NCBI GenBank assembly: GCA_025617745.1
Contig: CM046867.1
Coordinates: 25,288,705 to 25,352,704, forward strand
Direction: 5' to 3'
DNA: 64,000 nucleotides
DNA from: Heliocidaris erythrogramma
Lineage: Eukaryota; Echinodermata; Echinoidea; Camarodonta; Echinometridae
Position numbers and translations under genes: made by a program. Shown piece after piece: positions 1-11,920 of this stretch; the first letter of the stretch is position 1, and each line of letters opens with the position of its first letter. The notes under the pieces are model-generated. The model saw only the letters and a list, made by a program, of their open reading frames with translations. It did no database searches and was not told the origin of the DNA.

Positions 1-1855
1 CACCCACTGTAATCACACACCTTAATCTTTTCTCCTCACCTAGTTTATGTTGCAAAATTTTAATGGAAGAAGTGTCCTTTTCATAAATAAAATATTTGGT
101 CCCAAGGTCAGTTACATTTTGATATTGGTATTGCGACTAAAGCGTCCTAAAACACTACTTACACTCGCAGAAATGTTAGTTAAAAATCATTAGATTGGTT
201 AAAATATGGTTTTAAAAAATTGTATGTAAAACATATGGGATTTTTTTTTTAACCAACAGTTGGTAGGTTCATATTTTAACCAACCTAAAAAAATTCTGAG
301 AGTGTACGGTACGAGTACGACTAAGGCATACTCTGAACAATATTACCTACCGTATTGTTATATAAAAATGTCTCAAATGAAATGAGAGTTCATGTGCTAT
401 AAAGATGGAAAAAAGCGTTAAGCTTCCTATAGAGTTTCTCCTCTAGTGGCCTTGTGATATACACTTCCTTATGTCCGTGGCGCCCTCGAATTCCAGAGTC
501 AACTTTATTGATGTCCAAGATAAGCTAACCATCATATCATGTTTCGTCCCTGCAGTGGCATCCAGGGATGGTGACATCCCCGATTAGCCACCAAGAAAAG
601 AAATTATTGTCGTTGAAAAGGCATCCGATTTCCGTCGCTGTGATGTTGTTTCCTTGTGGGTTTTTTTTTTTTGCTTTTTTTTTTGAGCTTTGAAGTAAAT
701 TTCTAATATCGCCCCGCTATCCCCTTACAATGACGTGTTTCAGGCGTTCGTGCGTTTTCGAGAGAGTGTCACGGAATTCAGGGGACACCTTAAGATATTT
801 TAATTTCGATGCGAAACCATGGTCTAAGTAAACAGAGCGAGCGTAAGCGCGGATATTAGTTTTGGAAGCACACACAGACCGCCTTTTTGTTGTTTGGGCA
901 AATTGAATATTCTTTATAGCCTTCCTACCATGGATTGGTCTTTAGTAGGGGGTAGCAGTAGTAGGAAAATATGAAAAGAACACTTTTCCGTTATAAACAG
1001 CTGCATGGACAGTTTGTTAAACCTATTTTAATCGTAAACTCGAAGAAATGAGGGAGTAAGTATTACAAAATTTAGGGAGTTACTATTAGAAAATTGAGAG
1101 TTCATGTAAGATGACAACATGAGACTTAATTCAGATGGAGGCGAAATCGGGAGATAAAATGCGAGAAAAGCAATGTATGTGGGAAGAAGGATGGGATGTA
1201 GCGGTGAGATATATGGGCGAACATGGTATTTGTAGAGGGGGGGTTGCAGTTTTTAAATGCACTTGCTGCTAATAAAAAAAAGAGATATGATTGTACGCTG
1301 CTATACAGTTAACATTCCTGAATCTCGGTAAAGATAGCATGAAGTAGTTGAATTACCAATATGCACACATGTCGAGCATTCCATCATCTCCATCACCAGA
1401 TCGAACAAGGCATCCGCTTCCTGAAGATACCTACCCATCATCACCAGATGCTGTAGGGTGGATGTCGAGCCACGGTGGGTGAGACTCATACAGCGCCACC
1501 AACCGGTGATTAGCTGTACATACGAAACAGTAAATACTGTTGAATAGACATTACTTATTGATGTAAGTGGTAATGAATGATATTGTGATAGTTACAGACA
1601 ACGTAGTGATAATAGAATAATGCACGTAATTTCTATTCCTACGATTGTTGTTACTAAAGATAATAATAGACGGTTCCATATATCTACCGGGTAATACTTC
1701 AACATTTCACGTTCTTTTTTAGTGTACTGTAAAAAAAGTTACTCCTTCTTCTATAAACTGTCACATTAATCAATTTTTAATGCTCGCAACATTTACGGGA
1801 AAAAAATCATTATTACAGCATGCTGTACTAAATATGTGATGCAGCGGAGGGAGGG
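1..1855. other. Unassigned AT-rich sequence
   Basis: No gene, RNA or mobile element is recognised here. T-rich runs occur near 241-250 and 661-685. A 62-codon open frame on the minus strand (1301-1489) matches no family I know and lacks convincing splice or start context, so it is not called. Confidence 0.4.
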
Positions 1856-2110
1856 GGTTCAGTTTAGTTCAGTTCAGTTTATTTCCATTTCCAACAACAA
1901 TATAAATCAAATCAATATTCAGTAAATAATACAATTATAATATCCATGTACAATTCAAAAGAATGAAATCTTGTGTGACTATAAAATCAATGACATTGAA
2001 AGTACATTTTCATTGAACAAAGTAAACACAAATAAATAACACGAACAAAGCATTGGAAATGGAGGAGTCCACTTGAAAAGCAAAGCTTGTGAACTGTGGA
2101 CCCCCGAAAT
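1856..2110 (-). repeat. LINE 3'-end-like repeat (minus strand)
   Basis: The stretch opens with a short pentamer repeat (GTTCA/GTTTA type) next to an AT-rich tract resembling the 3' untranslated end of CR1/L2-like LINEs read on the minus strand. Such LINEs typically end in short microsatellites. No coding remnant is attached, so this is probably a heavily 5'-truncated copy. Confidence 0.4.
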
Positions 2111-3130
2111 TGAACATTATTGTAATGCATATGTAAGAAAAACAAATGAAACAAAATATAAATCTTTGTTGAGAATTTTCATGAAGCGAGAAGTTAATAC
2201 ATAATTGTTTTTAAGTTTGAAATAGAGGAAGTGAATGGCGATTTTTCTTTTTTTTTTATAACAGTGTGTGACAAAAAGGGATAACAGAGAGGGAGAAGAA
2301 ATGCAGTCAACGAGAATGAGAGAAAAATCTGTGAGAAGGAAATAGGCACAAATAGGGAGAAAAAACAGATTGCGAAGCGAGAGCGAATATAATTTAATAG
2401 TTATTTCACAGAAAAAAAGAGAGTGAAAATATTCAAATCGAAGGACAAATGCCGTGATAACACCGGTGAAAAACATAACATCTATAAAATTAACCAAACA
2501 AAGATGCACACTTTATAATCAATATTGCTTTTAATCGAGCGTCTTCTTGTTCTTTAGACGAGATGTTTTCAAACTATTGATGTAGAAATACCACAAATGT
2601 ATAAACATGAAACAATCTACGTAGACAAAAAAAAAACCTTTGGAAATAGGCAGCATATTAATATGCTCTTACATGTTCATACATGCACATACATGGGAAG
2701 TAAAGTGGGTAGCAGCCGTTTAAAGCCTTAAAGCCCGGACTTAAATGGGGCGTTGTCTTATTTGTTAAAGTTAAAAAAAAACTTTTTTTTTTTTTTTTTT
2801 TTTTGGGGGGGGGGGTTTATCACCAAGTACAAGAACTTGAAAAGGATATCTCTAGAAATGCTGTCATATTTTAGCTCTAACCAGAAATATATCTTTGTAT
2901 GTGCAGGATTTGACCTAACTCTTTAGCCAGACTTGTGTTGTCTCAAATATTTATGTCTGTGTGCAGTGTTTTTCAATATGTGTGCTACTCGACAAGATTT
3001 AGTGTTGTTTTTAACTTCAAATTACACAAATATTCTTATTTCCTTCATAATCAACAATTCTGAATGAAACTTTACAGACACTATATTTCAAATTCAAATT
3101 TTCCTTGACCCCTCTTTGTTTATTTCCTTC

Positions 3131-3166
<36 letters not shown>

Positions 3167-3489
3167 GCACTTGTTAGCTATGGCTCTGATTAGAGGGTTT
3201 TTTTATCTAGATATTCAGGAAGATGGGATGAGGTAGAAAGTATTGATGAATTTACTTCAATCAATTATTTTACCATAATTGAATACCAACTATCGTATAG
3301 AAAGAACACAAATTATTAAATCATTATGACCATAAATCGTGGTCAAAGCCCAAAGTCCTTTTGTCTTTATTGAGAAACATTTGAGTGTTGCATTCATTTC
3401 AAAATGGCGTTTTCATTATCCCTTCATATTCCATTTCTTTTACCCAAAAATGTAAGGAGGAGGATTTTTAAATAAACATCAGTTGCTAA
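2111..3489. other. Unassigned; contains T/G run and (TC)n
   Basis: AT-rich sequence without a recognisable gene. It holds a run of about 22 T followed by 11 G (2783-2815) and a dinucleotide TC microsatellite (3134-3162). Confidence 0.4.
3134..3162. repeat. (TC)n microsatellite
   Basis: About 14 uninterrupted TC units are seen directly. Confidence 0.95.
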
Positions 3490-3850
3490 GTTTTTAAATT
3501 AAATTGAATTGAATTGAATTTATTTATTGTTATGCACAACTAAACGGGCATAAAAATCGTTTTACAGTCTCACATTTATATAAAGCATATAGTAATACAT
3601 CAACATATCATGAACTAAAATTTACAGATAACTTAAACCGATGACTACTGAATTCTTTAATTCCTATAGGCTTAATACAGGGATAACCCGGTTCCCGTAG
3701 CCAGTGGGTTAAGAGCATGACGTCTGCTGAGAGCCAGAATGGCGTTACTTCATATTCATTAACACAGAGTCAGCACCCCTCTGGCTCTAACGATAAGTAA
3801 ATATAAAATATTTCATAGTAATGTACATGACAACAAGCAACGACATATAA
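3490..3850 (-). repeat. LINE 3'-end-like repeat (minus strand)
   Basis: A tract of AATTG pentamers (about 3499-3522) precedes a moderately GC-containing block with no open frame. The layout matches a minus-strand LINE 3' UTR ending in a short tandem repeat. A small hairpin is formed by two copies of the word GAGCCAG/CTGGCTC near 3731-3795. Family assignment is an inference. Confidence 0.4.
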
Positions 3851-4199
3851 TTGGAACAAAACACAGTCTAAGACTACAAGAACAAAATCAAAGAATGAAT
3901 ACAGCACATAGTTCTTTTGTAAAAATGCAGTTCAGATTTAAAAAAAAAAGTATAAATTGTACTGTTTGAATTATTTAATTGGTAATACTTAATTGAATGT
4001 TACATTAAATGGTGCCTAATTGCTTTGTAATAATAAAAACAGTATTGCACCTTGTATAGTGTTTGTATAGTGGACCTATACTAGTGCTTTGTGTATGAAA
4101 CACTAAACTATAATGCAAACATATTATACGTATGCATAATAAAAAATGCATGCTGGTAGATACAAGTAAATTGTAACTTAGAGTGGCAGACAACGAGAA

Positions 4200-5331
4200 A
4201 GATACACAAGAGAGAGAGAGAAAGAGAAAGAAATAAAGAAAGAAAGGAGAAGAAAGGTAATGAATACATGCAACTTTTTAATATCCATATAGGTTTAAGA
4301 CAGAAAAAGTTTTGATGATATTGAAAGTAACTATGGTAAGTTATTCATTATTTTCAAAGGAGACGGTACGGATTTATGTGATCAAAATAATGAAATGATA
4401 TTCGCTCCTGTTTTCATAGAAACATCATCTACCGCTTTAAAGTAGGGATCAGCCTGTGAAATGTCAAATGCATTTCCCTTCATTCGGTGTGCAAATGGTC
4501 TGTATTAGTATTTTAAAATTACCTCGCGTGGTTGATTATTGTAAGTATACAATTTGTTACAAACAGGAGAGAAATGATTACAAAAATATCATTAGGAAGA
4601 TGGGTGTGGGTGAAAGAGAGGGATAAAAATAGAAGAAAAGTGGGAGAGAATAAGTTAGCTAAACAGACAGACAGAGAAATATTTAGAGAGAGACGCAGAG
4701 GTACAAGAGAGAGAGAGAGCGGTTTCAGAAAGTAGCTGTAAGAGAGCGAAAGTAGATGAAAGGCAAATGCGCTTTCCACCAATATTTGCTACTCTTGATG
4801 AAGAGAAGGTCTAAAAATGAAATGTGTACAAGAAAAATTGTAAAAAAGTTAAATTAAAATGAAATAGGGAAAGGGAAAAGAGAAGGAAAATGAACAATAA
4901 AGGAAAATATAGAAAGAGAGAGAGAGAGAGACTCACACAACGAGAGACGGAGACGAAGAAAAAGAGAAAAAATAAATACGCAAAGACAAAAGCAGAATTG
5001 AAACGGACAGAGACAGGAAGGAAGGAGAAGAAGGAGACGACTTAGAAGAAGAAAAAGAAAAGAAAGATAAAAAGAAGAAGAAAATTGAGGAGGAGAATGG
5101 GAGGTATGCGATAGGGTGGAAAGAACGACTGTACTTGTCACTCCAATTATTAGATCAGTCTTCGAGAGAAGGAATCACAAAGAGAATAACACAATGACAT
5201 ACAGAGAGAGGGAGAGGAAAGAAATAAGAACAAGAAAGAGAAAGGAAGAGAATGTGAGAAAAGGAGCAAGAGAGAGTGAGAGGTGGAAGTGGGAGATGAT
5301 CAGGAAGATGGAATGAATGATCCATATAGTA
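4200..5331 (+). repeat. Degenerate purine-rich (GA-rich) tract
   Basis: About 1 kb is dominated by A and G on the + strand, with GAGA runs at 4209-4240, 4680-4720 and 4915-4935. This composition produces several overlapping open frames on both strands that are low-complexity artefacts. The block resumes after the foldback element at about 6270, so the element appears to have inserted inside it. Confidence 0.8.
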
Positions 5332-5333
5332 TA

Positions 5334-6266
5334 GGGTATCTAAGAGGGGTATCCTTACACCTCCCCCCCCCCCCCCCCGACTAAACAAAACCAACCGTTT
5401 TATATTCTTTATAATGTACTTTAAGAAATCCAAGATGTTAACGAGAACAAAAAAGTGGCATCTCATGGTAAAAATCAAGATGGCGTCTAAGGTGATGAAA
5501 ATGGGCTTTCATTCAATATCTTAGGGGTTCCCATTGTACCCTTTTGACATCTTCCCCTGTAAGTTTTGGTATGATCATTAGATTTCATTGAAACTTGGTC
5601 ATCCTATTTAGAATTATATTCCGCACATTTTGATACCAACCAAATGTATGTACCTTACTAACCGTTGCCATGGTAATCGTCTATTTCAATACAACCCAAC
5701 ATGGTTTTGAAAAGTTTTGATATTTTGAGGTGAAAATTGGTTCGGTTTTAAACTTTAGATTTAATTTGGGTTTGATACAATATTATCAAATTAGTGTTTA
5801 TATACACCAAAGAGATGTACGATATCTTTCTCCTGTCTAAATATTGTATTAAAGCCATATTAAAACTAAAGTTTAAAAATGGAATCAATTTTCACCTCAA
5901 AATATCAAAAACTTCAAAACCATGTTAGTTTGTATTGCATTATACGGTTGCCATGGCAACGGTCAATAAGGTACATAAGTTTGGTTGGTATGTAATTCTA
6001 AATAGGATGACCAAGTTCAATTAAAACTAATAATCAAACAAAAGGTTACAGGGGAAGATGTCAAAAGTGTACATGGGTACCCCCTAAGAAATTGAATAAA
6101 ATTGAATAATTTTCATCACTTTTGACCCCATCTTGAATTTTACCATGAGAGGCCACTTTTTTTTTCTTGTTAACATCTAGACTATCTTAAAGTACATTAT
6201 AAAGAAGATTTCTAAAAAATGGTTTCTTTTAGTCCGGGGGTGCACAGATACCCCTCTTAGATACCC
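5334..6266. mobile_element. Foldback MITE with ~430-bp inverted arms, TA target site
   Basis: The left arm (about 5334-5780) is an imperfect inverted copy of the right arm (about 5850-6266). Ends are GGGTATCTAAGAGGGG on the left and its complement on the right, each bordered by TA (5332-5333 and 6267-6268). TA duplication with such ends fits a non-autonomous Tc1/mariner-type element, although the family is inferred. There is no coding capacity. A 16-bp poly(C) run (5363-5378) sits in the left arm only. A transcript would fold into a hairpin several hundred base pairs long. Confidence 0.8.
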
Positions 6267-6269
6267 TAC

Positions 6270-6480
6270 TTATATGCGAGAGGGGGGAGAGGGGGAGGGG
6301 GAAGTGAAACAGTGGATTGAACGACGATACATGTCGAACTAAAGCACTAATCCATCCTCGAGAGAGAAAGACAAATACACAAAAGAGAAAGGGAGAGTGC
6401 AGAAGAGGAATGGAAAGGTGGAACGAACGATGCGTACATGTCAAACCAAACATTTGATCCATATTGCACGTCAATAGCAC
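6270..6480 (+). repeat. Purine-rich tract with direct repeat units
   Basis: This continues the purine-rich block. A motif of the type GTGGA-ACGAACGA followed by TACATGTC and an A/C-rich stretch recurs near 6310 and 6418. A related unit lies left of the foldback element near 5117, suggesting a diverged tandem repeat of roughly 100 bp. Confidence 0.5.
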
Positions 6481-8013
6481 GAATCAATATCTGGAGGCAA
6501 ATCACTATCTACAGTTCTGACAGCACTACAATTAATAATGTTTTGTTCGTCACCAAGATGTCCGTACTGTCAAGGCTACATAGCTGGTACGTCGTTCATT
6601 AGTAAATCAAAATCAAACACACCTTGAACTGTTGACAAGACGAGTTGTATATATTTAGAAGCGATAAATAATACACTTAATAATATTGATTTGTCTAGGT
6701 AAGTTATTATTGACAAATATGGAGGTACTGTATTGTATTGTATTGTAATGTATTGCTAACTCTCCACAGCAATGAAGTGAATATAGCCACGACTTACATA
6801 TAAAAGAAAAAAAGAAGATGAAATGAGATTTCGGAAATATTCACACTCAAAACAAAAAATTAAAGAGTAAAACAAAATATATTGTAGTGGCAGAAAAATA
6901 ATGTCGGTAATTTTTATTGACGTACAAAATATGCAAACCTAGAGACAAATTGATTTGATATCAATCGGATAAAGGATTAAATTGTTATTATTCGTGAAAT
7001 AGGAGTAACGTAATCAATCCGTGTTGAGCTGAGCAATGGCGCTATTCAATTAACCATATAATGCCTAACTTGCATTTAACATTGGATAGAATGAAAAACC
7101 ATTAATCAAAATCTGTCCAGATGATACACGCTGCATTTTAATGTTAATGTCAACATGCCACAGGTTAAATTAATGAAACACCACGTAAACCCCATCGTGT
7201 AAAGTCCACCCATCCTTTTCAATTACAATTTAATACGCAGGCAGATTATATAGCAATTGAAGCACGTCTGTGTTCTGTCATTAAAGGTATATCCGTGGAC
7301 AGTACAATGGGAGGGGTATAAGCGGTAGTGAAAATCTGCCCCCTCTTCAGTGCTTACCATCTCCCATGACAACAAAATCGAGCAACATTTTGAAAGGGTT
7401 GTCGGAACTGGTCTGCCGACAGAAAGCCGAAATCTGGAGCACTAGCAACATCAACAAAAATTCAACAAGTTTTAAATATTTTCAGACAAAATTTTATAGT
7501 TATAATTAAAATTTCCTGAAAGAAGAGAGGATTCGTCTCGTCCAATCTTTTCCTTTAACATGACTCCATAACCAATACACCCGCCATTGGAAAGAGACAT
7601 TCCCTCCCTCTTATTCATCTTCCTCTTTTTATATCTACCTAGAAACACTAATAATGGAAGTCAACGTGTCACAATCGAATCTATTCAATATTAAGTTAAA
7701 TTATGATAACATCGATTAATGACTATTAAAAAAGATTTCAGAAAGATACCAAGAACATAATAAAATTGCACGTTTGTCTCCATATTGCAAAAAAAAAACA
7801 CCGAATGTCACTTGATCGGGACTTTAAATGACCCAAATCAATAGCCCTTGTGTAGACGACTCGGCGACTACTAGTAGATGACGCAAAGAGGTGCATAGGA
7901 TAAGGTCTGTAGTACGTGATGTGCTGGATCAGAAAGGATATCAGGGGTGCAGACATGTAGAGGGACAATAAATTGTCTCCGATTAAAAAAACTACACAAT
8001 TAGTTGTTTTGTT

Positions 8014-8015
<2 letters not shown>
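6481..8015. other. Unassigned AT-rich sequence
   Basis: No gene or element is recognised. A TGTAT/TATTG pentamer tract (about 6727-6755) may mark a decayed LINE end. Confidence 0.35.

Positions 8016-8044
<29 letters not shown>
8016..8044. repeat. (GT)n microsatellite
   Basis: Uninterrupted TG dinucleotides are seen directly. Confidence 0.95.
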
Positions 8045-8149
8045 GTTTTCCCCAATTTAATTGTTTAAACTGCCACATAAACCGATCTTTTTGTTTAGTT
8101 GAGACAATAATCGTTATGGTAACATTAAATCCTCACATGTATCCTAGAC

Positions 8150-8515
8150 GTATAGGGGGAGAGATGGAGGGAAGAAAGAGGAATTGAGGGGGCAGGGATA
8201 GGAAGAGGGGAGAGGAAAGGGAGGGGAGAACCAGGAAAGAAGAAAATGAAGATTGCAGACAAAAAACTTTTTTACGTTTCTATTGATTTGTTTAGAGTCT
8301 TTTTGAATGATGTTTAAAGATGCAAACATAGTAGTGCATATTTATAGTCTGTAAGAAAGTTGGTTATCTACAACGGTTGCCTACAAAAAGAGTGATAAAT
8401 ACTCATCATTGCATAAATTTGTTGATTTTAAATTTATTTACTTACTTATTTTTTATTTCTTATTTTTATTTCATTTCATTATTTATTTATTTCTTATATA
8501 TATATATATATATTT
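8150..8515. repeat. Purine-rich patch and AT microsatellite
   Basis: A GA-rich patch (8155-8245) is followed by AT-rich sequence with a (TA)n run (about 8495-8513). Open frames across it are low complexity. Confidence 0.6.
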
Positions 8516-9664
8516 TTATTTGGGGGGGGTCCTTTTTATGGATACGTTTGTATTGAACAACAGTTGCATTGCTCGCAAACCAAGAAAAACACAAATTCCA
8601 AAAAAGACGGAATATCTATAAAAAGTGCAGATAGGTTTAGGATTTAGGTTCAGGCTGCTAAAAATGAAAGACAAGTGATGAAATATCTTCTGATTAGAAT
8701 GTGCAGGTATTTTAGGATAATTATAGCCTTAGGTAGGAATCACAGTCATTTAAATCAATTCTTACTAGATAATGGCACTTGGCATGATTATCAACAATAA
8801 ACTTGTTGAAGCAGATTAAATTGGAAATAGAAATGGATTTATTGTAAAAAAAAATTGAACAATCCATACATGATTGATTTTCATTATAAGTGATATTGAT
8901 AGCTCTGTTTGGTTTCCTGTGTATATATTGGCTTGTTATGACGCACTTATCCAAACACTTAGCACGATAGAAATGAGTGCATCTCCAGGTATGATTATGC
9001 AATTATTTCAGTAAATTGAATGACAAATGCTTTTTGGATCTACAATGTAAAATAATATGGCGCATAGTTCTGATCAATAAAACATGAATAAATAAAATGG
9101 AATACACAAGCTTATTACTTAATTAATGTGCCATGTGATGCCCTAGAGGATATCTAAGAACCCGAGTAGAATTTCATTCATTACACAGGGCAGTTATCAA
9201 AGAGAACATTAAGCTAGAATGTTGGTAACGTCAAAATGAATAAAATATATCATTCACATAAAGCGTATGACATCATTCTCAATCCTTTTTTAAGCTACGA
9301 AGAAATGAAGCGGCAGCGTTTGAATCATCATGGTACTTTGTCAATGTACCTGAAAACATAATTTCACTGCAGTTCCTTCAAAGATTAACCTGACTAGAAT
9401 AAAGTGATTTTTCTCCTCCATAAGATGAGCTTTGCCCTTCTGTCATTTCAACATTTTTTCCTTTCGACTTGGCCGATGTTTAACTGGAAGATGCTGGTTG
9501 GTGCACGTACCAACATCCCCTCGCGAATCTACGCTTATAGTTAGATCGACATGTATGATTTGAGAGGAGTGCCGCAGGGCACTGATGGGGCACATTTATA
9601 CTCTTTGGCGCCATCCATCATACATGACTACATTGGGAGAAAACTCAATTTCGTGTCTTACGTT
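8516..9664. other. Unassigned AT-rich sequence
   Basis: Nothing recognisable as a gene is present. Open frames at 8721-9002 (minus) and 9585-9839 (plus) have no known domain. Confidence 0.35.
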
Positions 9665-9732
9665 TGTGGAATATTATTACTTTGTCGACAATAAAGAGAG
9701 CTTTATTGTCGATAAAGTAATAATATTCCACA
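9665..9732. repeat. 68-bp near-perfect palindrome
   Basis: Two 32-base arms beginning TGTGGAATATTATTAC pair with one mismatch around a four-base centre (AGAG). The arms each carry a GTCGACAATAAAG-type inner block. This could be a cruciform-forming site or a relic of a small inverted-repeat element. Confidence 0.9.
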
Positions 9733-10859
9733 TAGGTGATTACACATACAATGAAAGCAAGGAAGGAGTCTCGAAATCATTCCAAATTTTGGCTATGACA
9801 ATAATCATTGCGAATAAATGGTTGTTGGAAACAAAATGATTTTAAATGAATTCTCAAAGGAATCATTTATTCAGCAATAAAAAGGGAATCGTATGGGATA
9901 ATATTTTGTAGGTCAATGTCTTAGAGTATACAATTCAGGAATATATGGCGGTGGAAGCATTTGTTTTTAAATGATTTTAATGAGGTGTTTTCTTTTAAGA
10001 AATTTTCAGTATGTAGGAATGGAAAACTTTAGGAATAGGAAATGTAGTGAAAAGCAAATCGTCAATATGTAATCTATTGTCACTGTGTAGTTAAAGTTCT
10101 AATAAAGTTGGATCTTTAGTAGCAAGGGTAGCATACAGTGCATAACTACTGTTATGTCAATATCATTTTATGTTATGTTTGATTCATTTTCGGTTTGGTA
10201 CGTTTCTAAATGATTTATAATATATAGTAGTTTACCTTACTTTCAATTTTGTGTTCGGAGTTGTGTACTGTTTAGTTTTGTTACGGTTACGATAACAATA
10301 TGCCTCGTGGGATGAATTTCACGAAGAAAGCGAAACTCGTTAAGTAATTGCCTTGACTGGAAACAGCCAACTGTCCTGGTAATTTATTATCATAATCAGT
10401 AGTACTCCTAAGATATTCTAGATTAAGACTGGTCATGCATTAAGGAAATTGGCAAATCAAGAAGGAAGAGGCATGCTATTGTAGCTTCAAACATAGAAGA
10501 AAGAAGAAAAATGTATGAAATCGAAAAAGAGTTTGGTTGCTGTATTGAAGTGTGATTCGCATATGACCCGCAATACAAACTAATTAGCTCATGCATATAG
10601 TGAAATGCATTATACTGGGTTAAGTAAAAATGAGAGTTAAATGAACATGGTAAATCCTTGTTCATTTCTTTATTTTGACCCAAAGTACCAGTGATCTGTA
10701 TAGTTTCATTAACATACTCGTAATCATGCATTATTTCCATGTAGTCATTGGGGGACAGAGTACAAAGTCGCAATTTTATGCCTGTGAGTCATCTGTATTT
10801 TTTTTATAAAAGCGTTTTAGATTGGGTGCCTCAAAATCGGTGAATGGCACACAATTTGA
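9733..10859. other. Unassigned AT-rich sequence
   Basis: No gene seen. The minus-strand open frame 10423-10773 (116 codons) has no recognisable motif. Confidence 0.35.
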
Positions 10860-11500
10860 AAATACTAATTTATGCGAAAAATACAAATTCAATTATTTTT
10901 CTCGAAATATATAAACTAGTTCCTTTAGTTTTCATATCCAGCTGAATCTGATGACATTCATTTTTTCTTATCTTAATGTTAATTTATGCTAATTTATGCA
11001 TAAAACACATATTCTATGATGTGCTCACAAAATAAATGTGGAAGGGCTTCATAATCTAACATATAATATAGGTCAGATCGATCAGTTGGAATATAACAAC
11101 ATTAATAATTGGAAAAATGTAATAATGTTTATTGATTTCAATGCAAATTTATTATAATTGATGCATATTTATGCATAATACACATTTCCAATGATATAGC
11201 AAGAAGTGACTATACAAGCACCTCAAAGGTATAACATTTTTAATAAGGTCAGGTTAGTCAAATGGCTATGTTTAAGTGGGATATTCTGAGTATATTTCTT
11301 GACTTGAAAAACTATTTATTAAAATGTATGCATATTAATGCACAAAACAAAATTCCAGTGGTATTAATAACCGACTATGCCAGCACGTTAAATTTGATAC
11401 TCAGTGGTAAATAAGGTCAGGTAAATGAAAAGACTACGTTAAGCTGCAATTTCAGAGTATATTTCTTGATTTTTAATGCAAATATTGTACTATCGAAGAG
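10860..11500. repeat. Diverged ~170-bp tandem repeat (3-4 units)
   Basis: Related blocks recur at about 10994, 11168 and 11335 (TTTATGCATAATACACA type), spaced 174 and 167 bp. A second marker, AGTATATTTCTTGA, recurs at about 11288 and 11457, spaced about 168 bp. AAGGTCAGGT also repeats. An older partial unit may lie near 10866. Units are diverged, so the array is old. Confidence 0.7.
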
Positions 11501-11589
11501 CTGCAGCTCTTAAATACGAATCATAATGCACCTTGGATATATCTTATTCCGTAATTTACATAAATTTTGCATGAGATGTGAGTTATTTT

Positions 11590-11920
11590 GAAGGGTTCTG
11601 TGGGAACAAATAAATCTGTAGGCGCAACAAATACATATGGAAAGTTTGGTACATTTTCAAGCACGTTCATGCGTGTACTGTCTAGGTACATATAAGTACA
11701 ATTGATGGCATAGATAATTTTGACATAAAATTCGATAGGTCCTGTGGGATAAAAATCAAGCTATCGCCATAAGAAAAATACATATACATTTTACCTTGTC
11801 AATGGACTTACTGATTTAATGCATGTTAATCATATAATGAAGATGTGATTTGATTCGACGGGTCCTGTGGGAAACAAAACGAAGCTATTGTCCTAACAAA
11901 AAAACTAAAAAGACCTTACT
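11590..11920. repeat. Diverged ~125-145-bp tandem repeat (3 units)
   Basis: The block GGTCCTGTGGGA followed by an A-rich stretch and AGCTATYG-like sequence occurs at about 11593, 11737 and 11860. Flanking sequence (TTCGA before, TACATA after) is also partly shared. Confidence 0.7.

Noticed and set aside
1301-1489. Minus-strand 62-codon frame as an exon
   Set aside because: No recognised domain and no convincing splice sites or neighbouring exons.
4519-5478. Several open frames in both orientations
   Set aside because: They are produced by purine-rich low-complexity DNA and have no protein-like composition.
9569-9600. Possible reverse-transcriptase word GVPQG on the + strand
   Set aside because: The following residues (TDGAHLYS) do not match the expected ILGP turn and no other RT motif is nearby.
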